Source of the DNA: Frankiaceae bacterium
GTDB taxonomy: Bacteria; Actinomycetota; Actinomycetes; Frankiales; Frankiaceae
NCBI GenBank assembly: GCA_017882765.1
Contig: JADGOW010000006.1
Span: 1 to 32,799 of the forward strand
DNA length: 32,799 nt
Direction: 5' to 3'
The position numbers were made by a program, and so were the translations under genes. The notes below the pieces were generated by a model. The model was given only the letters and a program-made list of their open reading frames with translations. It ran no database searches and was not told where the DNA came from. Below, piece after piece: positions 18,478 through 31,079 of this stretch. Position 1 is the first letter of the stretch, and every line of letters starts with the position of its first letter.

Positions 18478-19592
18478 CGGGCGACACCCTCCAGGACGGC
18501 GCCGGCCAAGACCGCGTCCAGCGCGGACAGAAACGCGTCGACCTCCTCGGGCAGGCCGGCGGTGACTCGCAGCCACCCCGGTAGGCCGACGTCGCGGACG
18601 AGCACGCCCCGATCCAGCAGGCCCTGCCACACGATCCGCTGATCGGGAAAGCCGCCGAACAGGACGAAGTTCGCGTCGCTGTCGGCCACCGCCAGCCCCC
18701 GCGCCCGAAGCTCGGCCACGATGCGGTCCCGCTCCGCTTTGACGGCCGCCACCGTGGCGAGCAGATCGTCACGGTGGGCGAGCGCGCTGCGCGCCACGAC
18801 CTGCGTGACCGCGGACAGGTGGTAGGGCAACCGCACGAGGCGCAGCGCATCGACGACCGCAGGCTGCGCCGCCAGGTAACCGACGCGCGCCCCGGCGAAG
18901 GCGAAGGCCTTCGACATCGTGCGCGTCACGATCAGACGCTCATGCCGGGGCAGCAGGGCGAGCGCGCTCGGGACGCCGGCGTGGGCGAACTCGGCGTAGG
19001 CCTCGTCCACGACGACGACGCCGGGCGCGCAGGCGCAGACCGCGCTCACCACGTCCAGCGGCAGGGCGGTCGCCGTCGGGTTGTTGGGCGAGCACAGGAA
19101 CACGATCGACGGGCTGTGCCGGCGTACTGCCGCGGCGGCCTCGTCCGGGTCGAGCGTGAAGTCCGCACGGCGCGATTCGGCAGCCCATCCGGTCGCCGTG
19201 GCCCGCGCGATCAGCCGGTGCATCGAGTAGGACGGTTCGAATCCGAGGGCGACCCGCCCGGGGCCGCCGAAGGCCTGGCACAGCTGCTGCAGAACCTCGT
19301 TCGAGCCGTTGGCCGCCCACACCTGCGCGGCGTCGAGCCCATTGCCGAGGTAACGCGCGAGATCCTCACGGAGGCGGGTGGCCTCCCGGTCGGGGTAGCG
19401 GTTGAGGCCGCGCGCGACGTCGGCGACTGCCGCCGCCATGTCCTCGACCAGGGATTCGGGCGGCGGATGCGGATTCTCGTTGGTGTTGAGGCGCACCGGG
19501 ACGTCAAGCTGCGGCGCCCCATAAGGCTCCAGCCCCCGCAGATCCTCCCGCAGCGGGAGGGCAGACAGGGGGCTGCCGGGCTCGGCGCTCAC
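18474..19592 (-). CDS. hisC: Histidinol-phosphate aminotransferase
   Basis: [44 protein letters not shown] (PLP Lys); GTG start at 19592 overlapping the hisD stop. Confidence 0.96.
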   Translation of the reverse strand: MSAEPGSPLSALPLREDLRGLEPYGAPQLDVPVRLNTNENPHPPPESLVEDMAAAVADVARGLNRYPDREATRLREDLARYLGNGLDAAQVWAANGSNEVLQQLCQAFGGPGRVALGFEPSYSMHRLIARATATGWAAESRRADFTLDPDEAAAAVRRHSPSIVFLCSPNNPTATALPLDVVSAVCACAPGVVVVDEAYAEFAHAGVPSALALLPRHERLIVTRTMSKAFAFAGARVGYLAAQPAVVDALRLVRLPYHLSAVTQVVARSALAHRDDLLATVAAVKAERDRIVAELRARGLAVADSDANFVLFGGFPDQRIVWQGLLDRGVLVRDVGLPGWLRVTAGLPEEVDAFLSALDAVLAGAVLEGVAR

Positions 19593-20965
19593 GAGTGGTC
19601 TCCCCGCACGCGCACACTCACGGCCTCGACATGCGCCCCCAGATCCTCCGCACCGCCGAGCGCGCGCACGCGCGGAGCCACGGCGGCCAGGGCGCCTCGG
19701 TCGCATTCGACGACGTGGATGCCGCGCAGGAAGGACCCGACCGACAACCCCCCGGAGTGCCTGGCCGTGCCCGCGGTCGGCAACACGTGGTTGGAGCCGG
19801 CCAGGTAGTCGCCGAGACTCACGGGCGCGTACGCGCCGACGAAGATCGCCCCGGCATTGCGCACGGTGGCGGCGACCCTCGCCGCGTCCTCGGTCATGAC
19901 CTCCAGGTGCTCGGGCGCCCAGGCATCGACGACCGCCACGCCTGCCTCGATGTCGTCGACGAGCACAATCGCGGACTGCCCCGCCAGCGCCGCCTCCACC
20001 CGCTCGCGGTGCGGTGTGCCGGGCACCTGCCTGCCCAGCTCGACGTCGACGGCGTCGCCGAGCTCGGCGCTGGTCGTGACGAGCAGGCAAGCCGCCAGCG
20101 GGTCGTGCTCGGCCTGGGCGATGAGATCCGCTGCGACGAACTCTGGATCGGCGGACCCGTCCGCCAGCACCGCGATCTCGGTCGGGCCCGCTTCGGCGTC
20201 GACCCCGACGACCCCGCGCACCAGCCGCTTCGCCGCCGCGACGTACACGTTGCCGGGCCCGGTCACCAGATCCACCCGGGGGCAGCTCGCCGTGCCGTAA
20301 GCGAACATCGCGACCGCCTGTGCCCCGCCGGCCGCGTACACCTCCTCGACGCCCAACAGGGCGCAGGCCGCGAGCACCGCCGGGTGCGGCAGCCCGTCGG
20401 GCTGCGGCGGCGAGGCGACCGCGAGGCTGGCGACCTCGGCGACCTGCGCGGGAACGACGTTCATCACCACCGAACTCGGATAGGCGACGCGTCCGCCGGG
20501 CACGTACAGGCCCACCCTGCCGACCGGCACCCAACGCTCGGTCACGCGGCAGCCAGGAGCGACCTCGACGGTCACGTCGGAGCGGAGCTGGGCCGTGTGG
20601 ACCGCGCGGGCCCGGCGGGCCGCTTCCTCCAACGCGTCCCGAACGGCCGGATCGAGATCGTCCAAAGCGCGCTTCAACGCTGCCGGCGGCACCCGGACGC
20701 TTTCGAGCCGGACACCGTCGAACCGCTCGGTGGCCTCGATCACGGCGGCGTCGCCCCGCGCGCGCACATCAGCGCATACCCGGGCCACCGCGTCCACGGC
20801 CGAACCGACGTCCCCGCCCGCCCGGGGCAACGCGGTCAGGCCGGCAGGGCCGGCAGCTCCAGCAGGGCCGGCAGGGCCGGCAGGGCCCGAGGGCGTACGC
20901 CGATAGTCGATGCGGGCCAGCACAACATCGAGCCTACGGGCGCGTTCCACAACGCGCTCACCCAC
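19589..20965 (-). CDS. hisD: Histidinol dehydrogenase
   Basis: [108 protein letters not shown]. Start uncertain: GTG 20965 (GGAG upstream) or GTG 20923 (VLARIDYRR, the usual HisD beginning). Confidence 0.96.
   Translation of the reverse strand: MGERVVERARRLDVVLARIDYRRTPSGPAGPAGPAGAAGPAGLTALPRAGGDVGSAVDAVARVCADVRARGDAAVIEATERFDGVRLESVRVPPAALKRALDDLDPAVRDALEEAARRARAVHTAQLRSDVTVEVAPGCRVTERWVPVGRVGLYVPGGRVAYPSSVVMNVVPAQVAEVASLAVASPPQPDGLPHPAVLAACALLGVEEVYAAGGAQAVAMFAYGTASCPRVDLVTGPGNVYVAAAKRLVRGVVGVDAEAGPTEIAVLADGSADPEFVAADLIAQAEHDPLAACLLVTTSAELGDAVDVELGRQVPGTPHRERVEAALAGQSAIVLVDDIEAGVAVVDAWAPEHLEVMTEDAARVAATVRNAGAIFVGAYAPVSLGDYLAGSNHVLPTAGTARHSGGLSVGSFLRGIHVVECDRGALAAVAPRVRALGGAEDLGAHVEAVSVRVRGDHS
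20839..20888. repeat. Imperfect 9-bp tandem repeat encoding [16 protein letters not shown] in HisD
   Basis: ggccggcagggccggcagctccagcagggccggcagggccggcaggg read directly. Confidence 0.9.
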
Positions 20966-21076
20966 GGCGGCTCCGACACTCTGCTCGTCATCCGGCTGTC
21001 GGCGCGGCGTAACGGGTTTGCCGGCGCCTGGCAGGTGGCTGTCGCTGGCACCCGCCGCATGAGTCTTTCGCGGCGC

Positions 21077-23743
21077 CTATGCGGCTGCTGATCGCGTCGG
21101 CTCGGACGCGCCGACATCGAGGGAACGCACGAGCAGGAACGGCGTGGACTCGCCGCCCTGGCCCAGTGGATTGTCGGCGAGCAAGTCCGCGAGCAGCCGT
21201 TCGTCCACGCCCGGGCTGGCACCCAGGATGTTGGCACCGATGTCGTTGACGTCGATGACCGCCACCTCGACCGGGCCGCCCGCGTCGGCGCTGAGCGCGC
21301 GCGACAGGGCGGCCGCGACCCCGGCCGGATCCTCGGGGGCGCGCTTGGCGTGGGTGTTGTACGGGGGGATCGTGTGCGGCGTCGGGCCGTCGATCGCCGA
21401 CACCTGCGGGCCGACGATCCGGTAGAACACGCCGTGGACGCCGAAGGGCCTGGTCACCGCCGCCGCGACGGCCGCCCGGACAATGCGTGCCGGGCCCACC
21501 TCATCAAGGGCCAGCTGCATCGTCTCGGGCACGCCCAGCCCGATGCCGACGGGCGTTCGGCTGACGAAGCGGCTCAGGGTACGGGCGAGCCGCGTCGGGT
21601 GGATCTCGGCGAGCGGCAATGAGCGCCCCTGGCTGATCGCGACGACCTTCTCGCTGGTCGCCAGCAGGTCACCGGGGCGCAGCCCGGCACCGGACGTGGC
21701 GAGCGCCTCCCGCAGCGCCGCAGTCAGGTCGTCCCCGCTGCTGATGAGCCTGCTGCGCAGCGGCGCGCGCAACCACGGGCGGGCGGGCTCGCCCGCGACC
21801 AGGACCAGATGGCGCCCCTCGTTCGCGGCCAGAGTGCCGACAGCCGCGCGAGTCTCCGCCGGCTGCTGGGCGAGGTAGGCCTCGTCGCCGATCGCCTGGA
21901 ACGACGACTGGACGGTGTGTTTGCGGCTGCGCAGCCGGCCCTCGTCGAAGAACACGCGTAGCCAGATCTCCAGAGCGACGACCCGCCAGAAGAACAGGTG
22001 CGGCTCGATCTCTCCGGCGCAGGCGCGGCGCCACATCTCGGCGATCTTCAACCCGTCCCAGTACGGACGGCTGACGAACGCCGGGGAGCGGTAGATGCTC
22101 TGCAGGATCACCCGACGCGCCTTGAGCCAGCGTGCCTCCGGCGTCGTGAACCCGATCTTCTTCCGGCGGTTGCGGATCTTCTCCGGCAGCATGTCCCGAA
22201 GGCCCTCGCGGTTGATCCAACGGCTCCACCCGTCGCGGATGATGACGTCAGGCGGCAGCGAGAGCACCCACTCCACGAGCTCCTGGTCGAGGTAGGGCAG
22301 GCGGGCCTCGAGGCTGTGCGCCATCGAGTTGCGGTCCTCGTAGCGCAGCGCGGACGGCAGGCTGTACTGCAGGAGGTCCTGCAACAGGCGCAGCTTCAGG
22401 TTGTCGGTGCTGCGCGGGTCCTGCGGAGGGTCGAGCCGGCCCACCCACTCCGCGTTCAGCAGCGACCGGATGGGCAGCGCGTGCCGCCGGTTCTCCAGCT
22501 TGCGCCGGACCAGGGGCCCGACGGTGTCGCGCGCCCCCCACGCCTCGCGGGCGAAGACGCCGAACTTGCGCTCCTTGAGCAGTTGGCGCAGGTAGAAGAA
22601 CTGGTAAGGCACGTAGCCGGCCAGCAGCTCGTCCCCGCCCTGACCGTCGAGGAGTACCGTCACCTGCTCGCGCGCCTCCCGCTGAACGCACCACTGCGCG
22701 TACGGGCCGGTGCTCACGGTCGGTTCCTCGACGTGCCAGATGAAGTCTTCGACCTCGGTGAAGAAGCGCTCACTCGTCGGCCGAACTTCATACGACTCCG
22801 CGCCGGAGGCCGCGAGCACCACGTTGATGTACTCGCTCTCGTCGATCGGGTCACCGTCGAAGAGGGCGCTGAACGTCTTCAGCCGGTCCCCCATGCTGGC
22901 GGCGTCGGGCGCGTGCTCACGCAACAACTGGGTCATCGCCATCACGATGGAGCTCGAGTCGATGCCGCCGGACAGGCACGTCCCGACCGGCACGTCGGCG
23001 ATGAGGCGGCGCTCGATCGAGCGCAGGAACAGCTCGCGGAACTTCTCTGGGCGCCCGTCGCCGTCAGTGGTGAGGACAGGCTCCCAGTAGGCCTCGTCGT
23101 GCACGTCACCTGCACCGTGGATGCTCATCCAGTGGCCCGGCTGGAGCTGGTGGACGCCGGCGAAGAACGTCTCGCTTGTGTGGTCGTGGATGCCGGTCAC
23201 CAGGTAGTCCAGGATGCGCTGGTCGTTCGGGCGGACGTGCATCGACGGGTCCTGCAGGAGCGCCTTGATCTCTGAGGCGAACAAGAGGCGATCGCCGCTT
23301 CGCGCCCAGTACACGGGCTTGATCCCGAAGTGGTCGCGGCAGAGGACCAGCTTCGGGGCGGCGCCCCGCCGGTCGAGGATGCCGATCCCCCACATCCCGT
23401 TGAACCGGCGGAATGCGTCGGTTCCCCACTCTTCGTACGCGTGGACGATGGCCTCGGTGTCGCAGTCGGTTCGGAACGTGTGGCCGAGTGTGCGCAGCTC
23501 ACCGCGCAGGTCACGGTAGTTGTAGATCTCCCCGTTGAAGACCACCTGAACGCTGCCGTCTTCGGTGCCCATCGGCTGCGCCCCGTGGGCGATGTCAATG
23601 ATCGACAGGCGGCGGAAGGCCAGGCTGGCCTCCTCCGACTCCAGGAAGCCGTCATCATCGGGGCCGCGGTGACACTGCACCTCGGCCATCGCGGCCAGCA
23701 GCGCACGGTCCGGCGCACCCCAGAAACCGGCGATCCCGCACAT
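21077..23743 (-). CDS. Asparagine synthase (glutamine-hydrolysing) fused to a C-terminal F420-0:gamma-glutamyl ligase (CofE)-like domain
   Basis: N-terminal MCGIAGFWG (Cys2), HRGPDDDGF, NGEIYNY, PP-loop LSGGIDSSS; C-terminal ~230 aa GLRPGDLLATSEKVVAISQGR…GPQVSAIDGPTPHTIPPYNTHAKRAP…VIDVNDIGANILG resembling CofE-like ligases. One uninterrupted ORF of 888 aa. Confidence 0.87.
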   Translation of the reverse strand: MCGIAGFWGAPDRALLAAMAEVQCHRGPDDDGFLESEEASLAFRRLSIIDIAHGAQPMGTEDGSVQVVFNGEIYNYRDLRGELRTLGHTFRTDCDTEAIVHAYEEWGTDAFRRFNGMWGIGILDRRGAAPKLVLCRDHFGIKPVYWARSGDRLLFASEIKALLQDPSMHVRPNDQRILDYLVTGIHDHTSETFFAGVHQLQPGHWMSIHGAGDVHDEAYWEPVLTTDGDGRPEKFRELFLRSIERRLIADVPVGTCLSGGIDSSSIVMAMTQLLREHAPDAASMGDRLKTFSALFDGDPIDESEYINVVLAASGAESYEVRPTSERFFTEVEDFIWHVEEPTVSTGPYAQWCVQREAREQVTVLLDGQGGDELLAGYVPYQFFYLRQLLKERKFGVFAREAWGARDTVGPLVRRKLENRRHALPIRSLLNAEWVGRLDPPQDPRSTDNLKLRLLQDLLQYSLPSALRYEDRNSMAHSLEARLPYLDQELVEWVLSLPPDVIIRDGWSRWINREGLRDMLPEKIRNRRKKIGFTTPEARWLKARRVILQSIYRSPAFVSRPYWDGLKIAEMWRRACAGEIEPHLFFWRVVALEIWLRVFFDEGRLRSRKHTVQSSFQAIGDEAYLAQQPAETRAAVGTLAANEGRHLVLVAGEPARPWLRAPLRSRLISSGDDLTAALREALATSGAGLRPGDLLATSEKVVAISQGRSLPLAEIHPTRLARTLSRFVSRTPVGIGLGVPETMQLALDEVGPARIVRAAVAAAVTRPFGVHGVFYRIVGPQVSAIDGPTPHTIPPYNTHAKRAPEDPAGVAAALSRALSADAGGPVEVAVIDVNDIGANILGASPGVDERLLADLLADNPLGQGGESTPFLLVRSLDVGASEPTRSAAA

Positions 23744-23888
23744 AGCCGTTCACCCCTCGCTCGCGCACGCGGCAGCCTCGCCGCCCCTGGAAGCTTATTT
23801 CGGTGGGACTCAGGTTCGAGGGTTGGCAGGCCGGTTGCCTGCGCGCCGGTCCGGGCCGGTGCTGGGCCGGAACGGCATGCGTGCCCCG

Positions 23889-23931
23889 CCCGATTCGTGA
23901 TCGGGACGCCCGACAAAGTAGAACTTGTCGG
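23889..23931. terminator. Two adjacent stem-loops, possible terminator
   Basis: CCCGAT-tcgtg-ATCGGG (23889-23905) and CCGACAA-agtagaac-TTGTCGG (23910-23931), between the 24008 gene end and the asparagine-synthase start; no T-tract. Confidence 0.4.
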
Positions 23932-24007
23932 CCTAATCCGGGCGCCGCAGGACCTTGATCGGAAGAGCTTGCATGCAGTTCCGGCCAACCTCACGTGGTG
24001 CGGCCGA

Positions 24008-26542
<2,535 letters not shown>

Positions 26543-26584
26543 GATGTCTCGATGGTACGCCACGCCACATCGGGGGGCGAGCCC

Positions 26585-27229
26585 TCAGGCCGCGCTGCTC
26601 GTCCACACCACGATGTCGAGAACGCGCAACGGTGACAGTGGGGGGCCGTCGGGAGGGACGAGCCGCGAAAACCTGCGCAGCTCGTCGGCGTTGGCCCGCA
26701 GGTCCTCCTGCATGGCCCGCAGCAGCAGCTGCATGTAGTCCCGCCAACTCCGGCCCAGTTTCGGTGCCGGCGGGACGCACGATTCGTGCTGGTAGAACAC
26801 CCGCACCTTGCTGTCGAAGAGCGGGACGAGAGATGGCCGCTTGCGGTGGAGCACCTTCGCAAGCAGGGATCCCTTGACGTCACGATCCTCGACCGAGGGG
26901 TCATCCAGCGGGTCGTAGAGGGAGGCCACGAGATCCAGAGTGGTCTCGTCCGCCGAAGCCAGGTCGATGCCTGGCGACAGCGCGTCCAGCGATCGCTGCA
27001 GCAGCGGCATCAGCCGGGTGAGCGTGTGCATGCGGTCCAAGCTGACGCTGACGCCGAGCAGCGCCGGGGCCAGCAGGTCTCCGGTGCACAACGTCTGGTT
27101 GTCATTGTTGGTGACGAGACCGTCGTAGTACGGGTAGGCGTAGCGCAACCCGGGCTTGTGCGGGCTGACGTACTCGGTAACGAGGCTCTCGGCGTCGAGA
27201 ACCTCGCGCGTGCCCCGGGCGAGCTTCAT
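26585..27229 (-). CDS. DUF6308-like protein of unknown function
   Basis: MKLARGTREVLDAESLVTEYVSPHKPGLRYAYPYYDGLVTNNDNQTLCTGDLLAPALLGVSVS…HRKRPSLVPLFDSKVRVFY; start set at 27229 rather than 27406. Confidence 0.8.
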   Translation of the reverse strand: MKLARGTREVLDAESLVTEYVSPHKPGLRYAYPYYDGLVTNNDNQTLCTGDLLAPALLGVSVSLDRMHTLTRLMPLLQRSLDALSPGIDLASADETTLDLVASLYDPLDDPSVEDRDVKGSLLAKVLHRKRPSLVPLFDSKVRVFYQHESCVPPAPKLGRSWRDYMQLLLRAMQEDLRANADELRRFSRLVPPDGPPLSPLRVLDIVVWTSSAA

Positions 27230-27341
27230 GGCGCAGTGCCTCCTGGCGACGACGTTGTCCAGACCCCTGGCAGCTTCCCACGGCCCACCCCGCTGTGGAC
27301 GGCAACGCGGCCCTACCGCGCGACGCGTATAACTTGGGGAC

Positions 27342-27539
27342 GTGACGACGGCGCAGGGCTGGACGCTGCTGAGCATCCTGGCGGTGTTCGCGAGCCTGGT
27401 CGTCACGCTCGTCCTCGCCCAGATCCACAGTCTGCGCAGCTACATGGACGCCCGCTTCGACGCCGTCGATGCGCGGCTCGACCACCTCGACCGCGACGTA
27501 CAGGCCGTCGTGAACCGGGTCTTCCGGCGCGACGAGTAG
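27342..27539 (+). CDS. Small single-TM coiled-coil protein
   Basis: 65 aa, one hydrophobic helix then heptad-like RSYMDARFDAVDARLDHLDRDVQAVVNRVF; TATAAC at 27328-27333 directly upstream of GTG 27342. Confidence 0.75.
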   Translation: MTTAQGWTLLSILAVFASLVVTLVLAQIHSLRSYMDARFDAVDARLDHLDRDVQAVVNRVFRRDE

Positions 27540-27566
27540 GCAGGTTGGCCGTCAGCCCACGGTGCC

Positions 27567-30500
27567 TCAACCTACGACGCAGCCCGCGCCCAGCAGTTCC
27601 TTCAAGTCACCCATCAGGCTCGCCGTGACCTGCACCCGCAGCCGCTCGTCCAAGCGCAGGACGGTGCTACGCGCCGGCCCGAGCAGCTGAAGTCGCACCT
27701 CCGTCGTGCCCGGGTGGGTCGCGAGGACGTCCTTGAGCCGCTCGACCAGAGGCGGGGTACACCGTGCGGCCTGGAGGCTGATGGTGAGCGGCCCGCGCGG
27801 GCCCTGCGAGATGTCGGGCAGCGTCACCCCGGAGGCGATGAGGCGGGGAACCTCGTCGCGCTTTTCGACCCGGCCCCGGACCAGCACCACCTCGTCCTCG
27901 GCAAGCGAGATGCCGCACTGGGCGTACGTGGCCGGAAAGAAGAACACCTCGACACTGCCGTCAAGATCCTCCAGGAGCGCCGTGGCCCAGGGGCTGCCCT
28001 GTTTCGTGACCCGGCGGCTGAGGCCGGCCAGGATTCCCCCGACGGTGACCGTCGCCCCGTCGTCCACTTCGTCCGCGGCGAGCCGGCGGACGGTACAGTC
28101 GGCGGACGCTGCGATCACGTGCTCGACCCCGAGGAGCGGGTGGTCGCTGACGTAGAGGCCGAGCATCTCCCGTTCGAAGGCGAGCAGCGACTTCTTGTCC
28201 CACTCCCCGACGGGGATGCTGTGCTCGAACAGGGCGCCGGCCTCGCCCTCAGCCGGTTCCGGGGCCTGCTCCGGCTCGCCGAACAGCGAGAACTGCCCGG
28301 CGGCCTCGGCCCGCTTGGTGTCCAGGCAAGCATCGATGGCCTCGGCGTGGATGTGCAGCAGCCCGCGCCGGGAGTGCCCCAGCGAGTCGAACGCCCCGGC
28401 CTTGACCAGCGACTCGACGACCCGCTTGTTGCAGGCGACGGGCTCCACCTTGCGCAGGAAGTCGTGGAATGAGGCGAACCTGCCTTTGGCCCGGCGGGTA
28501 CCGATCAGCGACTCGACGACGTTCGCCCCGACGTTGCGCACGGCGGAGAGCCCAAACCGGATGTCGGTACCGCGCGGCGTGAAGTCGGAATCGGAGTCGT
28601 TGACGTCCGGTGGCAGCACCTTGATGCCCATCCGCCGGCATTCGGCCAGGTAGACGGCACTCTTGTCCTTGTCGTCGCGGACCGAGGTGAGTAGGGCCGC
28701 CATATATTCGGCCGGGTAGCGCGCCTTGAGGTAGGCCGTCCAGTAGGAGACGAGCCCGTATCCCGCCGAGTGCGCCTTGTTGAAGGCGTAATCAGCGAAG
28801 GGGACGAGCACCTCCCACAGCTTGGTGATCGCGGCGTCGCTGAACCCGTTGCTGCGCATGCCCGCCGCGAACGGGACGTACTCCTGGTCGAGGATGGCTT
28901 TCTTCTTCTTGCCCATCGCCCGGCGCAGCAGGTCGGCCTGACCCAGGGTGTAACCGGCGACCTTCTGGGCGGCCGCCATCACCTGTTCCTGGTAGACGAT
29001 GACGCCGTAGGTCTCGCCGAGGACGTCGGCGAGCGGCTCGGCCAGCTCGGGGTGGATCGGGTCGCGGGGGCGCCGCCCGTGCTTGCGCTCGACGTAGTCG
29101 AGGTGGGCCCCGACACCCATCGGCCCCGGCCGGTACAGCGCGATGAGTGCGGAGATGTCGTCGAACGTCGTGGGCTGCATCGCGCGCATGAGCGAGCGCA
29201 TGGGCCCGCCCTCGAGCTGGAAGACGCCGACCGACTCGCCTCGGCACAGCAGCGCGTACGCCTCCGGGTCGTCGAGCGGCAGCTCTTCGATCACGACCTG
29301 CTCGCCCCGGTTGGCCTCGAGGTGGCGCAGGCAATCGTCGAGCACGGTCAGGTTGCGCAGCCCGAGGAAATCCATCTTCAGCAGGCCCAGCTTTTCCACG
29401 GTGCCCATGTCGAACTGCGTGATCACCGCGCCGTCGGCCTCGCGGCGCCACACCGGGATGTGCTCGGTCAGGGGGTCGCGGCACATGACGACCCCGGCCG
29501 CGTGCACCCCCGCCTGCCGTTTGAGGCCCTCAAGGCCACGGGCGGTCTCGATGACACGCTTCGCGTCCGGATCGGTTTCGAAGGCCTGCCGAAGTTCGGC
29601 CGCCTCCCCGTACCGGGACGACGAGGAGTCGAAGCACTCCTTCAGCGACATCTCGCGGCCCATGACCGGCGGAGGCATCGACTTGGTCAGCCGGTCACCC
29701 ATCACGTAGGGGAAGCCCAGCACGCGCGCCGAGTCTTTGATCGCTTGCTTCGCCTTGATGGTGCCGAAGGTGATGATCTGGGCGACCCGGTCCTCGCCGT
29801 AGCGCTCGGTGGCATACCGGATCATGTCGCCGCGCCGGCGTTCATCGAAATCCATGTCGATGTCGGGCATCGACACGCGTTCTGGGTTGAGGAAACGCTC
29901 GAAGATCAATCCGTAGCGCAGCGGGTCGAGTTCGGTGATGCCCAGGCAGTAGGACACCGTGCAGCCGGCCGCGCTGCCCCGGCCCGGGCCGACCCGAATG
30001 CCGTGCTCCTTTGCGTAGCGGACCAGGTCGGCGACGACGAGGAAGTAGGACGGGAAGCCCATCTGGACGATGACGCCGACCTCGTAGTCGACCTGCCGGC
30101 GCACCTCGTCGCCGGGATGGTCCCCATACCGGCGGCGCATGCCCTCGATCACCTGCTTGCGGAACCAGCTCTCCTCATCCTCGCCCGCCGGTACGGGGAA
30201 ACGCGGCAGCAGGTCACGCTTCTCGAACACGGGCGGGACCACGCGCTCCGCTATGGCGAGGGTGTTGTCACAGGCCTCGGGCAGCTCGGCGAACAACTCC
30301 CGCATCTCGGCCGGGCTCTTGAGGTAGAACTCCTCGGCCTCGAAGCGAAACCTCGACGGATCAGCCAGGGTCGCGCCCGTCTGCACGCACAGCAGCACCT
30401 CGTGCGGCTGGGAGTCGGCCCGCCGGGTGTAGTGCAGGTCGTTCGTCGCGAGCATCGGCAGCCCGAGCTCGCCGGCCAGCCGCACCAGGTGCGGAAAGAC

Positions 30501-31079
30501 CCGCTTCTCGATCCCGATGCCGTGCTGCATCAGCTCGACGAAATAGTTGCCCGGACCGAAGATCTCCGCATACTCCCCCGCGGTTCTCTTCGCCCTCTCG
30601 TAGTCGCCGCGCTCGATGAGCTGGCTCACCTCGCCACCCGGGCATCCCGTGGTGGCGATGAGCCCTCCGCTGAAGCGGCTCAGCAGCTCACGGTCCATCC
30701 GTGGCTTGTAGTAGTACCCCTCCAGGCTGGCGAGGCTGGAGAGCTTGACCAGGTTCGCCCAGCCCTGCCCGTCCGCCGCCAGGAGTGTCATGTGGCTGTA
30801 CTTGTCGGTCTTGGCATTGCCGCCGTCGGGCAGCCGCTTGTCGAACCGGCTGCCGGGGGCGATATAGGCCTCCGTGCCGAGGATCGGTTTGACCCCGGCG
30901 GCCGCGCCCTGGCGAGCGAAGTCGTAGGCGCCGTAGAGGGAGCCGTGGTCGGTCATGGCCAGGGCGGGCATCCCCAGCTGCGCGCAGGACTCGAACAGCT
31001 CGCTGAGCCGCGCCGCCCCGTCCAACATCGAGTACTCGGTGTGCACGTGCAGATGCACGAACGACTCGCGGGACGACAT
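27567..31079 (-). CDS. dnaE: DNA polymerase III subunit alpha
   Basis: PHP domain (FVHLHVHTEYSMLDGA), GPGRGSAAGCTVSYCLGITELDPLRYGLIFERFLNPERVSMPDIDMDF, and C-terminal OB-fold region. Confidence 0.98.
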   Translation of the reverse strand: MSSRESFVHLHVHTEYSMLDGAARLSELFESCAQLGMPALAMTDHGSLYGAYDFARQGAAAGVKPILGTEAYIAPGSRFDKRLPDGGNAKTDKYSHMTLLAADGQGWANLVKLSSLASLEGYYYKPRMDRELLSRFSGGLIATTGCPGGEVSQLIERGDYERAKRTAGEYAEIFGPGNYFVELMQHGIGIEKRVFPHLVRLAGELGLPMLATNDLHYTRRADSQPHEVLLCVQTGATLADPSRFRFEAEEFYLKSPAEMRELFAELPEACDNTLAIAERVVPPVFEKRDLLPRFPVPAGEDEESWFRKQVIEGMRRRYGDHPGDEVRRQVDYEVGVIVQMGFPSYFLVVADLVRYAKEHGIRVGPGRGSAAGCTVSYCLGITELDPLRYGLIFERFLNPERVSMPDIDMDFDERRRGDMIRYATERYGEDRVAQIITFGTIKAKQAIKDSARVLGFPYVMGDRLTKSMPPPVMGREMSLKECFDSSSSRYGEAAELRQAFETDPDAKRVIETARGLEGLKRQAGVHAAGVVMCRDPLTEHIPVWRREADGAVITQFDMGTVEKLGLLKMDFLGLRNLTVLDDCLRHLEANRGEQVVIEELPLDDPEAYALLCRGESVGVFQLEGGPMRSLMRAMQPTTFDDISALIALYRPGPMGVGAHLDYVERKHGRRPRDPIHPELAEPLADVLGETYGVIVYQEQVMAAAQKVAGYTLGQADLLRRAMGKKKKAILDQEYVPFAAGMRSNGFSDAAITKLWEVLVPFADYAFNKAHSAGYGLVSYWTAYLKARYPAEYMAALLTSVRDDKDKSAVYLAECRRMGIKVLPPDVNDSDSDFTPRGTDIRFGLSAVRNVGANVVESLIGTRRAKGRFASFHDFLRKVEPVACNKRVVESLVKAGAFDSLGHSRRGLLHIHAEAIDACLDTKRAEAAGQFSLFGEPEQAPEPAEGEAGALFEHSIPVGEWDKKSLLAFEREMLGLYVSDHPLLGVEHVIAASADCTVRRLAADEVDDGATVTVGGILAGLSRRVTKQGSPWATALLEDLDGSVEVFFFPATYAQCGISLAEDEVVLVRGRVEKRDEVPRLIASGVTLPDISQGPRGPLTISLQAARCTPPLVERLKDVLATHPGTTEVRLQLLGPARSTVLRLDERLRVQVTASLMGDLKELLGAGCVVG

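Noticed and set aside
20839-20888. Possible CRISPR or intergenic repeat array
   Set aside because: Repeat has no spacers and is in frame within hisD; it is a coding tandem repeat.
20966-21076. Possible histidine leader peptide upstream of hisD
   Set aside because: Minus-strand reading ([19 protein letters not shown]…) contains no run of His codons.
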